Source of the DNA: Haemophilus parainfluenzae
GTDB taxonomy: Bacteria; Pseudomonadota; Gammaproteobacteria; Enterobacterales; Pasteurellaceae
Length of the DNA: 64,000 nt
Reading direction: 5' to 3'
Assembly: GCF_003252795.1 (NCBI RefSeq)
Contig: NZ_QEPQ01000001.1
Span: 248,001-312,000 of the forward strand
Below the pieces are notes generated by a model. That model ran no database searches and was not told where the DNA came from. It worked only from the letters and a program-made list of their open reading frames with translations. The position numbers and the translations under genes were made by a program. Shown one piece after another: positions 1-9,858 of this stretch (positions are counted from its first letter, which is position 1; the number at the start of each line of letters is the position of its first letter).

Positions 1-885
1 AGACATATTATCTAATCGACCCGCAGCATTTAAACGGGGAGCAATCGCAAAACCCAAATCAGCCGAACAAAGTTTTTCAACTTCCCGATTAGCCACTTCT
101 GCGAGAGCAATAATTCCTGGTCGACAACGTTTCGCACGAATTCGCATCAAGCCTTGATGGGCTAAAATACGGTTATTTTGATCAAGGGGAACAACGTCTG
201 CAATTGTGCCGAGCGCGACTAAATCCAGTAATTCAGTAAAATTAGGTTGTGTTTCTGCCGTAAAAATACCCAATTCGCGAAATTTAGCACGCAAAGCGAG
301 CATTAAATAAAACGCCACGCCTACGCCGGCTAAACATTTTGAAGGGAAATCACATTGTTGCAAATTTGGATTAACAATGGCATCAGCATTTGGCAGTATT
401 TCTGGCGGTAAGTGATGATCGGTAATCAACACCTTCACCCCTTGCTCTTTTAAATACGCCACGCCCTCAAAGGAGGATACTCCGTTATCTACCGTCATCA
501 ATAACTGCACGCCTTTTTCCATTGCCATTTCAGCAACTGGCACACTCAATCCATACCCTTGTTCAAAACGATTTGGCACAAGATATTCCACATCAGTAAA
601 GCCAAGCATACGCAAAGCTAATACTGAAAGTGCCGTACTGGTTGCTCCATCGGCATCAAAATCACCGACGATAACAATCTTTTGTTGCTGTTGATAAGCT
701 TCAAACAATAAATCCACGGCTTGTTGAATACCGTATAATTTATTAGGGTTCAGCATTGATTGCAAAGTGCGGTCTAATTCTTGGCTATTTTTGATATGAC
801 GAGAACGATAGAGACGATCGAGTAATGCATTATCTGAAACAGGATTTCCGGCAGGAATTTCACGACGTTTGATGAGTTTTTTCAC
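1..885 (-). CDS. recJ: Single-stranded-DNA-specific exonuclease RecJ, 3' part missing
   Basis: RecJ is a 5'-3' single-strand DNA exonuclease used in recombination and mismatch repair. I read 295 codons from a GTG start at 885 (GTG AAA AAA CTC) to the left edge; the C-terminal half lies outside the window. The DHH phosphoesterase motifs are visible: DFDADGATSTALS (motif I), TVDNGV (motif II) and ITDHHLP (the DHH motif). It lies just downstream of dsbC on the same strand, and both are divergent from prfB. This is the gene neighbourhood known from E. coli (dsbC-recJ-prfB). A cluster of reversed ATG-less codons precedes the GTG, so GTG is the natural start. Confidence 0.95.
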   Translation of the reverse strand, partial: MKKLIKRREIPAGNPVSDNALLDRLYRSRHIKNSQELDRTLQSMLNPNKLYGIQQAVDLLFEAYQQQQKIVIVGDFDADGATSTALSVLALRMLGFTDVEYLVPNRFEQGYGLSVPVAEMAMEKGVQLLMTVDNGVSSFEGVAYLKEQGVKVLITDHHLPPEILPNADAIVNPNLQQCDFPSKCLAGVGVAFYLMLALRAKFRELGIFTAETQPNFTELLDLVALGTIADVVPLDQNNRILAHQGLMRIRAKRCRPGIIALAEVANREVEKLCSADLGFAIAPRLNAAGRLDNMS

Positions 886-987
886 AGTATTTTGTTATTA
901 AAAATGACCACTAAAGGAACATTCGATATGTGCTTTGATGATATGAATATTTTAAGGGCGTATATCATACGCCCTCACTACTAACAA

Positions 988-1674
988 TTATTGTGCTGAT
1001 TCTTGTAACACAGCTAATAAATCTTGAGGTTTTAAATATCCCCCAAGCATTTCACCTGTTGAAGTCACAATACTTGGCGTACCTTTCACACCAAGTTGTA
1101 CACCTAAATCATACTGTTTTTTCACAATGTTAGGTGTTTTCAATTCTTTTGGTAAGTTACCTTTTTCTGCTTCGTTCAATGCAAATACAGGATCTTTCGC
1201 TGTCCAAATGGCTTCCATTTGGCGAGCTGTTTCATTCATTCCAGCACGTGGGAATGCAAGATAACGAACGGTAATACCTAAATCATTATATTCTTTCACT
1301 TGTTGATGAAGGATATGGCAATAATGACAAGTAATATCCATGAATACGGTCACAACATATTTTTCATTTTTTGCCGGATAAATGATCATTTCGTTTTTTA
1401 ACGCATTCACTTTATCCGCTAAAAGTTTACCTGCCACATCAACTGGGCCTTTATTTGTTAATTCATACATTTTGCCTTGCAAAACATATTGACCATTTTC
1501 ACTTACATATAAAATGCCTTGATCAGTCACCGCTGTTTTAAGGCCTTTTACCGGTGAATCTTTCACTTCAATATTTTTCGCACCTAATGCTTGTAATTTC
1601 GATTTAATCTCAGCATCAGTCGCCATCGCAGTGGCAGAAGCAGTGATTAAAAGTGCGGTCAGTAATTTTTTCAT
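988..1674 (-). CDS. dsbC: Periplasmic thiol:disulfide isomerase DsbC
   Basis: DsbC is a homodimeric periplasmic isomerase that rearranges wrong disulfides and is kept reduced by DsbD. The start at 1674 (MKKLLTALLITASATAMA) gives a typical signal peptide; the frame stays open 27 nt further upstream, but that would spoil the signal. After cleavage come the N-terminal dimerisation domain (to about residue 80) and a thioredoxin fold with the active-site motif CHYC near residue 112 and the cis-proline motif KGTPSIV near residue 205. Length is about 228 residues, normal for the family. A Hin-type uptake signal overlaps the signal-peptide codons. It is followed by recJ, probably in one transcript. 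Confidence 0.93.
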   Translation of the reverse strand: MKKLLTALLITASATAMATDAEIKSKLQALGAKNIEVKDSPVKGLKTAVTDQGILYVSENGQYVLQGKMYELTNKGPVDVAGKLLADKVNALKNEMIIYPAKNEKYVVTVFMDITCHYCHILHQQVKEYNDLGITVRYLAFPRAGMNETARQMEAIWTAKDPVFALNEAEKGNLPKELKTPNIVKKQYDLGVQLGVKGTPSIVTSTGEMLGGYLKPQDLLAVLQESAQ

Positions 1675-1800
1675 TTTTATTCCTAAATATCTAAACAACA
1701 AAGATTAGAATTATAAATGGATCGATGATTTGTGCAAGCCAAACTACCCAAAAAACTGAAAATGACTTATACTTCTGCCGCTTATAGAGGTTTATTTATT

Positions 1801-2899
1801 ATGTTTGAAATTAATCCAATCAAAAACAAAATCGCCGACCTTTCCGAGCGCACATCTGTGCTTCGGGGGTATCTTTGACTTCGATGAAAAAGTTGAGCGT
1901 TTAGAAGAAGTTAATGCCGAATTAGAACAACCCGATGTGTGGAACGATCCTGAAAAAGCTCAAGCGCTTGGGAAAGAACGCGTTTCACTTGAACAAGTGG
2001 TTGATACCATCAAGAATTTAGAACAAGGTTTAGAGGATGTTGAAGGGCTGCTTGAATTAGCCGTTGAAGCTGAAGATGAAGAGACCTTCAATGAAGCCGT
2101 TGCTGAATTAGACGAACTTGAACAACAACTTGCAAAATTAGAATTCCGCCGTATGTTTAGCGGTGAACATGATGCGTGCGATTGTTATGTCGATTTACAA
2201 GCAGGTTCCGGTGGTACAGAAGCGCAGGACTGGACAGAAATGTTACTTCGCATGTACCTTCGCTGGGCTGAAAGCAAAGGCTTTAAAACAGAATTAATGG
2301 AAGTATCCGATGGTGATGTGGCGGGTTTAAAATCAGCGACGATTCGTGTTAGTGGTGAATATGCTTTCGGTTGGTTACGCACAGAAACAGGGATTCATCG
2401 TTTAGTACGTAAAAGCCCATTTGACTCCAACAATCGCCGCCATACATCATTTGCAGCGGCTTTCGTTTATCCAGAAATTGATGACGATATTGATATTGAA
2501 ATCAATCCGGCTGATTTACGTATTGATGTTTACCGTGCATCCGGTGCGGGTGGTCAGCACGTCAATAAAACCGAAAGTGCGGTGCGAATTACTCACATGC
2601 CAAGTGGGATTGTCGTGCAATGTCAAAACGATCGTTCTCAGCACAAAAATAAAGATCAAGCCATGAAGCAGTTAAAAGCGAAATTGTATGAGCTTGAGTT
2701 ACAAAAGAAAAATGCAGACAAACAAGCGATGGAAGATAATAAATCTGATATCGGTTGGGGCAGCCAAATTCGTTCTTATGTGTTAGATGATGCGCGTATT
2801 AAGGATCTCCGTACAGGCGTGGAAAATCGTAATACACAAGCCGTACTGGATGGCGATCTTGATCGCTTTATTGAGGCAAGCCTGAAAGCAGGACTTTAA
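1801..2899 (+). CDS. prfB: Peptide chain release factor 2, with programmed +1 frameshift
   Basis: RF2 recognises UGA and UAA stop codons and triggers peptide release. Translation starts at ATG 1801 ([10 protein letters not shown]), runs 25 codons and meets an in-frame TGA at 1876-1878. The site is CTT TGA C preceded by a G-rich run, the classic autoregulatory +1 slip, so decoding resumes at GAC 1877 and continues to 2899. The spliced product is 365 residues, the standard RF2 length. The RF2 anticodon-like motif SPF (in RKSPFDSNN) and the catalytic GGQ (in [10 protein letters not shown]) are both present. Any start inside the downstream frame at 1805 would be an artefact. The usual downstream lysS is not here. 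Confidence 0.97.
1864..1879 (+). promoter_or_regulatory. RF2 programmed frameshift site
   Basis: The sequence CGG GGG TAT CTT TGA C holds the slippery CTT, the UGA stop at 1876-1878 and an upstream G-rich stretch that can act as an internal Shine-Dalgarno. Low RF2 slows termination at UGA and favours the +1 slip, so RF2 controls its own synthesis. The layout matches the E. coli site closely. Confidence 0.95.
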
Positions 2900-2918
2900 T
2901 CATCTCTTTTATACAAAA

Positions 2919-2950
2919 AAAAGTGCGGTCAATTTTAACCGCTCTTTTTT
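2919..2950. terminator. USS-based hairpin between prfB and ycjF
   Basis: An uptake signal AAGTGCGGT faces an imperfect partner ACCGCTC across a short AT-rich loop, with A and T runs outside. It sits between the convergent 3' ends of prfB and ycjF and can serve both strands. Confidence 0.7.
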
Positions 2951-2951
2951 A

Positions 2952-4019
2952 TTATACTTCTTCTTTTTCTTTCAGTTTATTCTTGCCTAACACTGCATCT
3001 TTCATCACCGTCAGCAATTCTTTTTGCACATGAGAAAGTTTTGGTTTTTCCGACTTTTCAAATGCTAGTGGACGACAAAACTCCATAGCCTTAATACCCA
3101 ATCGAGCTGTCAATAATCCCACGCCAATTCCCTGTGCTGCTCTTGCAGAAAGTTTCGCAGTAATATCTTGCGAAAGCCAGTCCATTCCTAAATCTTGCAC
3201 GATTTCAGTCGCACCAGCAAAAGCAAGATTCACCAATACCATTCTGAGCAAACGAAGACGGGTAAAATACCCAAGCTCAATCCCATAAATCGCTGCAATT
3301 TTATTGATTAAACGAATATTTCGCCACGCAATAAAAAACATATCAATAACGGCCAAAGGACTAATTGCCACAATCACTGCAGATTCTGCCGACATTTTCG
3401 TAATCAGTTTTTTCGCTTTTTGATCAAAAGACTGTAACACCGTTTTACTGAATAAATGAGTAACTTCGCGAGCAGAATAACTTTCATTCAGCTGTTTTTC
3501 CCATTGAACAATCGCAGGATGTTGCGAATCTAACTTTAAAGTATCAGCAATAGACAAACACAATGCTTTTCCTTGCTCACTATCCTGCTCTGAAAAAACT
3601 TGATGATTTTTGACCGCACTTTCACCTATTAATCGCTGACTTTGTTCTTGTAAATTCAAGCGTTTTTTAAGTTTCACCAAACGTCGCCATTCTGTGATGA
3701 TTTCAGATAAACCAAACAATACAACAATAAAACTCACTAACGCAAAAGCAAGGTAAATCCATTGTTGATTTTGATAACTGTCCCAAATCCATTGAACAGA
3801 TTGCGCAACTGTCGCTCCTAAAAATAAAAGTGCGGTCAATTTTAAAGCCGTTTTCCAACCACTCGATTTAGGTTTCACAATTTGCTCAAATTGCTCGTCC
3901 AACAACTCCCCTTCTAAAGGTTCATTATCTAGGATTGTTTCAACATTATAAAATTCTTGCTTAGGCAGAATTTCTTGTTCTTCTGGTTGTTGAGATTGTG
4001 TGAAAATTTGTTTTGTCAT
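2952..4019 (-). CDS. ycjF: YcjF-like inner-membrane protein (TIGR01620/DUF697)
   Basis: About 355 residues from the ATG at 4019 (MTKQIFTQSQQPEE). An acidic cytoplasmic N-terminus is followed by two membrane segments (roughly residues 75-95 and 105-125), a basic linker, and a second hydrophobic region in the C-terminal DUF697 part (VIVAISPLAVIDMFFIAW). The family is conserved in gamma-proteobacteria, usually next to the P-loop protein YcjX; the molecular role is not established. Here ycjX lies 2.6 kb away on the same strand, the two being separated by four inserted genes. The open frame extends 81 nt further upstream, but MTKQ is the better start. Family call is confident, function is not. Confidence 0.85.
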   Translation of the reverse strand: MTKQIFTQSQQPEEQEILPKQEFYNVETILDNEPLEGELLDEQFEQIVKPKSSGWKTALKLTALLFLGATVAQSVQWIWDSYQNQQWIYLAFALVSFIVVLFGLSEIITEWRRLVKLKKRLNLQEQSQRLIGESAVKNHQVFSEQDSEQGKALCLSIADTLKLDSQHPAIVQWEKQLNESYSAREVTHLFSKTVLQSFDQKAKKLITKMSAESAVIVAISPLAVIDMFFIAWRNIRLINKIAAIYGIELGYFTRLRLLRMVLVNLAFAGATEIVQDLGMDWLSQDITAKLSARAAQGIGVGLLTARLGIKAMEFCRPLAFEKSEKPKLSHVQKELLTVMKDAVLGKNKLKEKEEV

Positions 4020-4196
4020 TATTCTTTCCAATAAAAATAGAAACGGTATTTTACTTCGAATTTCTTTAGCAAATCTTAAATGGCTGAAATAAAAAAGCAA
4101 TATTGACTAGAAAATAAAATGAGCTACTATAGTCATGTCCACAATTAGTTTATCTAATGTGTTAAGTTTTAACTATTAACTAAGAAGGATCTTTTC

Positions 4197-5303
4197 ATGA
4201 AGAAACTTATCGCCACTGCGGTACTCTCCGCATGTTCCATGGCTTACGCCAATACCGACATTCCAAACTACAATACTGATTCTCATCTGTATGAATTCAC
4301 TCAAACTTATGACTTAGTTGCGCCAAAAGGTTCGCAAGGACAAGCGAATCTGTGGGTGCCTTTACCGTTTAATGGCGAGTATCAACAGGTAAAATCTATC
4401 CATTTTGAAGGTAACTATTTGGATGCCTATGTGACAGAAAACAACAAATATGGTGCGAAAACGCTCTTTGCGACTTGGGATAAAGATGCACAAAAACGCG
4501 ATTTAAAAATCACTATGGTGATTGAAACCAAAGATCGTGAACCTATGGTTAAAGGTGCGTTGACGAATTACAAGCCACCAAAAGACATTCACTATTCTGT
4601 TGATGTACAAGAATATTTAAAACCGACTCAACATATTAAAACAGATGCTATTGTGAAACAGTTCGCCGATAAAATTGTGGGCACTGAAACTAATCCATTA
4701 AAAAAAGCTGAATTGATTCACCAATGGATCGTCAACAATATGGAACGTGACAATTCTGTTCTAGGCTGTGGCGATGGTGATGTAGAAAAAATTCTGACCA
4801 CTGGTGTGTTAAAAGGTAAATGTACCGATATTAACTCTGTTTTCGTTGCACTAGCTCGTGCCAGCGGTATCCCAGCTCGTGAAATTTTCGGTATTCGTTT
4901 AGGTGCAGCGGATAAAATGGGCAAATATTCCAAAGGTGCATTCGGTAGTGCGGACGAACATGGCGTAGCAAACGTAAGTGGTGGTCAGCATTGTCGTGCT
5001 GAATTCTATCTTGCTGGATTCGGCTGGGTGCCTGTTGATTCTGCAGATGTGGCAAAAATGCGTTTAGCAGAGAAAAAATCTGTTGACGATAAGGATACAC
5101 AAGCCGTTGCCAAATACTTATTCGGTAACTGGGAAGCAAACTGGGTTGGCTTTAACCATGCTCGCGACTTCGATTTATATCCGCAACCAGAACTTGCTCC
5201 ACTCAATAACTTTGGTTATCCGTATGCCGAAGTGGGTGGTGACCCGTTAAATTCCTTTGACCCGAAAGAATTTAAATATGACTACGTCTCTAAAAAGCTC
5301 TAA
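4197..5303 (+). CDS. Secreted transglutaminase-like cysteine protein
   Basis: A 368-residue protein with a clear signal peptide ([18 protein letters not shown]) and a good ribosome site (AAGGA, 9 nt before the ATG). The C-terminal half has the transglutaminase-like Cys-His-Asp triad: Cys in [17 protein letters not shown], His in [11 protein letters not shown], Asp in WVPVDSADV. Such domains can be peptidases, amidases or cross-linking enzymes; the substrate is unknown. Its 3' end overlaps the next gene (MerT-like) by 26 nt, and a MerP-like gene follows, so the three look co-translated. It lies between ycjX and ycjF, which are normally neighbours, suggesting insertion. Confidence 0.8.
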   Translation: MKKLIATAVLSACSMAYANTDIPNYNTDSHLYEFTQTYDLVAPKGSQGQANLWVPLPFNGEYQQVKSIHFEGNYLDAYVTENNKYGAKTLFATWDKDAQKRDLKITMVIETKDREPMVKGALTNYKPPKDIHYSVDVQEYLKPTQHIKTDAIVKQFADKIVGTETNPLKKAELIHQWIVNNMERDNSVLGCGDGDVEKILTTGVLKGKCTDINSVFVALARASGIPAREIFGIRLGAADKMGKYSKGAFGSADEHGVANVSGGQHCRAEFYLAGFGWVPVDSADVAKMRLAEKKSVDDKDTQAVAKYLFGNWEANWVGFNHARDFDLYPQPELAPLNNFGYPYAEVGGDPLNSFDPKEFKYDYVSKKL

Positions 5304-5640
5304 TAAATCTTTTTGGGTTGCGATTGCCACCGCGCTAAGTGCTGCGGTGGCATCAACATTGTGCTGTATTGCGCCTTTAATCTATTTAGTATTTGGCGTG
5401 TCATCCACATGGTTGATTGGCTTGGGTGAATATGATTATTTACGCATTCCGATGCTTATCGTTTCATTATGCGCCTTTGCCTACGGCTTTTGGTTGCTGA
5501 TGTTTTCCAAAAAAATCATTTGCAGCAAATACATTTCCCGTAAAAAGCTCATTGTTTTGTATTGGATTGTATTTATTGTCATGCTCTTTTTCTTAACTTA
5601 TCCAACCATTTTACCGTGGATTTTAGAGCTTTCTAATTAG
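5278..5640 (+). CDS. MerT-like membrane transporter
   Basis: 120 residues from ATG 5278 ([12 protein letters not shown]); an ATG at 5257 in frame is possible but gives a longer overlap with the upstream gene. Three membrane segments are visible. The first carries the vicinal cysteine pair STLCCIAP typical of MerT, which takes Hg(II) from periplasmic MerP and passes it inward. The second Cys pair of classical MerT is reduced to a single Cys (KIICSKY), and no mercuric reductase gene is nearby. The actual cargo may therefore be another soft metal or a thiol compound; this is inference. The MerP-like gene follows after 9 nt. Confidence 0.75.
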   Translation: MTTSLKSSNKSFWVAIATALSAAVASTLCCIAPLIYLVFGVSSTWLIGLGEYDYLRIPMLIVSLCAFAYGFWLLMFSKKIICSKYISRKKLIVLYWIVFIVMLFFLTYPTILPWILELSN

Positions 5641-5649
5641 GAACAAAAA

Positions 5650-5928
5650 ATGAAGAAATTAACAACCGCACTTTTGCTTTCATTATTCACTTTCTCTATC
5701 GCTCAGGCAGAAGAAACAAAGCAAGTTATGTTAAAAGTGAATGAAATGAACTGCCAGCTTTGTGCTTATTTGGTGAATAAAGAATTACGTAATATTGATG
5801 GCGTGATTTCCACTAAAGCCTCCATTAAAGATAGAACTGTGACTGTTGTAGAAGATCCAAAAGTTTCTGATGAGCAATTGATTAATGCAATTCACAAGTT
5901 AGAATATACGGCGGAAGTAGTTAAGTAA
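5650..5928 (+). CDS. MerP-like periplasmic heavy-metal-binding protein
   Basis: 92 residues with a signal peptide (MKKLTTALLLSLFTFSIAQA) followed by one HMA fold. The metal motif is MNCQLC, matching the MxCxxC pattern of MerP and CopZ-type proteins, and the rest shows the expected beta-alpha-beta spacing (NKELRNIDGVISTKASI, then DEQLINAIHKL). In mercury operons MerP delivers ions to MerT, and here the MerT-like gene is immediately upstream. A perfect inverted uptake-signal hairpin ends the transcript at 5942-5972. The metal specificity cannot be told from sequence. Confidence 0.8.
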   Translation: MKKLTTALLLSLFTFSIAQAEETKQVMLKVNEMNCQLCAYLVNKELRNIDGVISTKASIKDRTVTVVEDPKVSDEQLINAIHKLEYTAEVVK

Positions 5929-5941
5929 CCTGATAAAAAAT

Positions 5942-5972
5942 AAAAGTGCGGTCAAAATTGACCGCACTTTTT
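5942..5972. terminator. Inverted USS pair, bidirectional terminator
   Basis: A perfect 14-bp stem (AAAAGTGCGGTCAA and its complement) with a two-base centre and flanking T run. It separates the convergent merP-like and sodC genes. Confidence 0.85.
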
Positions 5973-5989
5973 TGTCTTTAAGAATCGAC

Positions 5990-6553
5990 TTATTTAATCA
6001 CGCCACATGCCATACGTGGGCCGCCACCGCCAAGTGGAGCTGGATGATCTGAGTGGTTATCGCCACCTGCGTGAATCATAATAGAATGACCACGAACTTC
6101 ATCTAATTTTTTAAGACGTGGCGCTAAAACAGGGTTAGTTGCTGTACCATCATGTAATACAGTTAAAGCCGGTAAGTCACCTAAGTGAGCATCATCTTGC
6201 CATGGATAACCGTGTTGTTTTGCACCTTTAGGATCCCAGTGACCGCCAGCCGCTAAACCTGCTGTTAATTTACCGTCTTTTTCTTTTGGATCACAGCTTG
6301 GATTTTCATGAATGTGGAAACCATGTAAACCTTCAGCTAAACCTTGTAGATTTGGTGTAAATACTAAACCATAATTTGATTCAGTAATGGTTACAGTCCC
6401 TACATCTTTGTTACCGTTTGCAGGATCTAATTGTTGTACTTTTACTTCGATTGAAGGACCTGCTGGTTTTGCCATATGGTCATGTGCATTTGCCACGCCA
6501 GCAGCACAAATTCCGCTGATTGCTAATGCTAAGAGAGTTTTCATTTTCATCAT
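5990..6553 (-). CDS. sodC: Periplasmic Cu/Zn superoxide dismutase
   Basis: SodC converts superoxide to hydrogen peroxide and oxygen in the periplasm. 187 residues from ATG 6553 ([14 protein letters not shown]), with AAGGAG three bases upstream; ATG 6550 is equally possible. After the signal peptide a His/Met-rich start (HDHMAKP) is followed by copper and zinc ligands in [35 protein letters not shown] and [10 protein letters not shown], and a C-terminal RMACGVIK. All ligands are present, so it should be active, unlike the defective enzyme reported for H. influenzae type d. The sequence is, to my memory, that of H. parainfluenzae SodC. Confidence 0.95.
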   Translation of the reverse strand: MMKMKTLLALAISGICAAGVANAHDHMAKPAGPSIEVKVQQLDPANGNKDVGTVTITESNYGLVFTPNLQGLAEGLHGFHIHENPSCDPKEKDGKLTAGLAAGGHWDPKGAKQHGYPWQDDAHLGDLPALTVLHDGTATNPVLAPRLKKLDEVRGHSIMIHAGGDNHSDHPAPLGGGGPRMACGVIK

Positions 6554-6659
6554 AAGCTCCTTTACTTTAGAAAGACTCAAATTGATTCTACCTAAATACC
6601 AATAAAAAAATAGTGGTTTATATTAAGTATTTGACAATTAAATTGATTTAATTTTCCTA

Positions 6660-8069
6660 TCAATCAAACCTATCCGCCAATAAAAACTGTAAGACTGCAT
6701 CCATTCTTAAATGCTGGATGCTTTCACCTTGTCGTAAAACTTGAGGTTCAAAGGAATCAAAATCAAAAGATTGTTTTGACCAGAACTCTGCACTAGGTAG
6801 TTTACTTGGTACAGATCCTGGATAAAGTGTAATCAGCTGCTTATCTAAAGAACGTACACCTTGAATAGCTTTGATTTGTTTACCATTTTGATTAACTAAA
6901 ACCTGTTTCGTCGCACGAATGGCGGCAATTGCCGTATATTCTGTATCAATTCCTTCAAATTCTACATGACGACCACCTTCTTGCACCAATTGACGCATAA
7001 GGCTAATTAAGTTTTGAATTTGATCGGTTGTGATATGATCGGCTTTTGTTGCCACAAACATGAGCTTATCAATATTCGGGGAAAACAAGCGATTAAGTAA
7101 ATTGCGTTTGCCATAGTGGAAATTTTTAAAAAGCTGATTAAGCCCTGTCTGCATATCGATAAAAGCTTGCTGACTATGATTCAACGGTGTTAAACAATCG
7201 GCTAAAATAACTTGGCGATCAAAGGTCGAAAAATAATTTTCATAAAAGCCTTTCACCACCTTATTACGATAATAATCATATCGTTTATTTAGCACGGCAA
7301 AATAGCTATTAGATTTCGCCTCTCTTTTTAGTTTTTGCCATTGTTCTTCCGACAAATGCAATAACGGGAAAAATTGCAGTACAGGTGCACCTTCTAATTC
7401 TCCAGGCAAGACAAATCGACCTGGTTGAATAAATTGCATTCCTTCAGCTTTGCAGGCAAGTAAATAATCGGTATAAGATTTTGCAATCTGCGCTAAAACA
7501 TCTTCATTGACGACCGCTCTTAGATCGAGTTTTTTCAGTTTATCCAACCAATCTTGCGCAAACTGTTGACGAATACCCGATGTAATTTTGGCTTGTTCGA
7601 GTGACCATTGTTGAAAATCTAAATTTAGTAAAGGCAAATCCAATAGCCATTCACCAGGATAATCAAAAATATCTAAATATAATGTGCCGCGTTCTTTGAA
7701 ATGACGAAGTAAGCCAGATTGGCGTTCAAATCGAATTGCAAGACGTGTTTCACTTACGCCTCGGGTAGATTGGCACCACTGTGGTGGATTATTCATTAAA
7801 TCATTAAGATTCGCTTCATAATCAAAACGTGGAATACTTAAATCCTGCTGAGGCACTCGTTTCACTGCTAAAATAGATTGATTTCGGGCGGCCTCAAATA
7901 AAGGAAGATGTGCATTTCCCTCTTGATTAATATGTAACAATTGATTAATCAAACTCGTAATAAAGGCTGTTTTACCGCTTCGACTTAGCCCTGTCACAGC
8001 CAAACGTAAAGTGCGATCAAACCCACGATTGATTATTTGATTAATTTCCCGATTAATTGATTTAAACAT
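6660..8069 (-). CDS. ycjX: YcjX family P-loop NTPase
   Basis: 469 residues with a Walker A motif (TGLSRSGKTAF, residues about 27-37) and a DIFDYPGEW segment resembling a Walker B/G3 motif of small GTPases. The family (DUF463) is cytoplasmic, conserved in gamma-proteobacteria, and commonly paired with YcjF; E. coli ycjX responds to phage-shock and heat-shock signals, but its biochemical role is unknown. It is divergent from sapA with about 90 nt between, the same arrangement as in H. influenzae. Its partner ycjF is displaced to 2952-4019. Confidence 0.88.
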   Translation of the reverse strand: MFKSINREINQIINRGFDRTLRLAVTGLSRSGKTAFITSLINQLLHINQEGNAHLPLFEAARNQSILAVKRVPQQDLSIPRFDYEANLNDLMNNPPQWCQSTRGVSETRLAIRFERQSGLLRHFKERGTLYLDIFDYPGEWLLDLPLLNLDFQQWSLEQAKITSGIRQQFAQDWLDKLKKLDLRAVVNEDVLAQIAKSYTDYLLACKAEGMQFIQPGRFVLPGELEGAPVLQFFPLLHLSEEQWQKLKREAKSNSYFAVLNKRYDYYRNKVVKGFYENYFSTFDRQVILADCLTPLNHSQQAFIDMQTGLNQLFKNFHYGKRNLLNRLFSPNIDKLMFVATKADHITTDQIQNLISLMRQLVQEGGRHVEFEGIDTEYTAIAAIRATKQVLVNQNGKQIKAIQGVRSLDKQLITLYPGSVPSKLPSAEFWSKQSFDFDSFEPQVLRQGESIQHLRMDAVLQFLLADRFD

Positions 8070-8157
8070 ATCCTAAAAATCCAATAACTAGCCATTTTTG
8101 CCAAGATATTTTACAATTCACTCAATTTATCACAAAACGGTCTTTAATAATAAAGCT

Positions 8158-9858
8158 ATGTTACGTCGAAATGTCACTTTTTGTTTTTTATTGTGTGGGT
8201 TGAGCCAAATTAATCTGGCACAAGCCGCACCAAGCATACCCAAAATGCTGACAGAAAACGGCTTAACATACTGCACAAATGCATCGGGTTTTTCTTTTAA
8301 CCCACAAACTGCAGACGCTGGCACCAGTATGAATGTGGTGACGGAACAAATTTATAACAAATTGTTTGATATTAAAGATCATAGTGCAGCGCTTGTTCCT
8401 GTATTAGCCCAATCTTATTCTATTTCATCTGATGGAAAACAAATTCTCATTAATCTTCGTAAAGGGGTGAAATTCCATCATACCCCTTGGTTTACGCCTA
8501 CGCGTGACTTTAATGCAGAAGATGTGGTCTTTTCGATTAATCGCGTTTTAGGTCATGATACTTACTTGCCAACACTCTCAGATGATGTAGTCACCTACAA
8601 AAATCCGCAATATAAAATCTTTCACGAACAGGCCAAGAAGGTACACTTTCCTTATTTTGAAAGTATTAAGCTGAATCAAAAAATTAGAAGTATCACAGCA
8701 ACGAATCCTTATCAGGTTAAAATTGATCTGTTTGAACCCGATGCCTCTATTCTTTCCCATCTTGCCAGCCAATACTCTATTATTTTCTCGCAAGAATATG
8801 CATACCAATTAAGTGCCGATGATAATCTCACCCAATTGGATACGCATCCTGTTGGCACGGGCCCTTATCAAGTGAAAGATTACGTTTATAACCAATATGT
8901 TCGCTTGGTTCGTAATGAGGATTATTGGAAAAAAGAAGCTAAAATTAAAAATATCATCGTGGATCTTTCTACGGATCGTACAGGGCGTTTAATAAAATTC
9001 TTTAATAATGAATGCCAAATTGCTTCTTATCCTGAAGTTAGCCAACTCGGTTTATTAAGCGAAAAAGATGACCGCTATTATCTGCAATCTACAGATGGAA
9101 TGAACTTGGCCTATTTGGCTTTCAATTTCCAAAAGCCATTAATGCAGGATAAAACTATTCGCCAAGCCATTTCACAAAGTTTAAACCGTTTTAGAATTGT
9201 GCGAAATATTTACCACAACACAGCAACTGTAGCGAATAACATTATTCCTGAAATTTCTTGGGCTTCGGCAATTAATACGCCTGATTTTCCTTATGATTAT
9301 CAGCCAGCTGAAGCAGAGAAAGCATTACGCGATAAAAAACTCACGTTGAATATGTGGGTGATGAATGAAGAGCAAGTGTATAACCCAGCCCCAATTAAAA
9401 TGGCGGAGCTCATCAAATGGGATTTAGCCAAAGCCGGCGTGGATGTTAAAGTGCGGTCAGTCACACGTACATATTTAATCGAACAATTACGCAAAGGCAC
9501 AGAAGATTACGATTTAATCTTAACGGGTTGGCTTGCTGGAAACCTTGATCCTGACGGTTTTATGCGTCCGATTTTAAGTTGTGATACGCAAAATGAAATC
9601 ACGAATTTATCAAATTGGTGTAATCCTGAATTTGATAAGATGATGAATCGTGCGCTGGCGACCAATCATTTATATGAGCGCTCTAAAGCATATAACAATG
9701 CACAAGACCTCATATTAAACGAATTGCCTATTGTGCCAATTGCAAACGTCAAACGACTTTTGGTCGCACGTGGCAATGTTAAAGGAATTGAGATGACCCC
9801 ATTTGGTAGCATCAATTTTTCTACCTTGTATTTCATGAAAAATAAGGAGAATAAATAA
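8158..9858 (+). CDS. sapA: SapA, periplasmic peptide/haem-binding protein
   Basis: Substrate-binding protein of the Sap ABC importer, which in Haemophilus binds antimicrobial peptides and haem and delivers them for uptake. About 566 residues from ATG 8158, giving the signal peptide MLRRNVTFCFLLCGLSQINL ending near QAA; an in-frame ATG at 8098 would hide the signal. The SBP family 5 signature is seen from TEQIYNKLFDI onward. It starts an operon whose genes overlap or nearly touch: its TAA shares a base with the ATG of sapB. A uptake signal lies inside the gene near 9450. Confidence 0.93.
   Translation: MLRRNVTFCFLLCGLSQINLAQAAPSIPKMLTENGLTYCTNASGFSFNPQTADAGTSMNVVTEQIYNKLFDIKDHSAALVPVLAQSYSISSDGKQILINLRKGVKFHHTPWFTPTRDFNAEDVVFSINRVLGHDTYLPTLSDDVVTYKNPQYKIFHEQAKKVHFPYFESIKLNQKIRSITATNPYQVKIDLFEPDASILSHLASQYSIIFSQEYAYQLSADDNLTQLDTHPVGTGPYQVKDYVYNQYVRLVRNEDYWKKEAKIKNIIVDLSTDRTGRLIKFFNNECQIASYPEVSQLGLLSEKDDRYYLQSTDGMNLAYLAFNFQKPLMQDKTIRQAISQSLNRFRIVRNIYHNTATVANNIIPEISWASAINTPDFPYDYQPAEAEKALRDKKLTLNMWVMNEEQVYNPAPIKMAELIKWDLAKAGVDVKVRSVTRTYLIEQLRKGTEDYDLILTGWLAGNLDPDGFMRPILSCDTQNEITNLSNWCNPEFDKMMNRALATNHLYERSKAYNNAQDLILNELPIVPIANVKRLLVARGNVKGIEMTPFGSINFSTLYFMKNKENK

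Noticed and set aside
1805-1876. Alternative prfB start in the +1 frame
   Set aside because: The zero-frame start at 1801 with the programmed frameshift gives the conserved RF2 N-terminus; the other frame does not.
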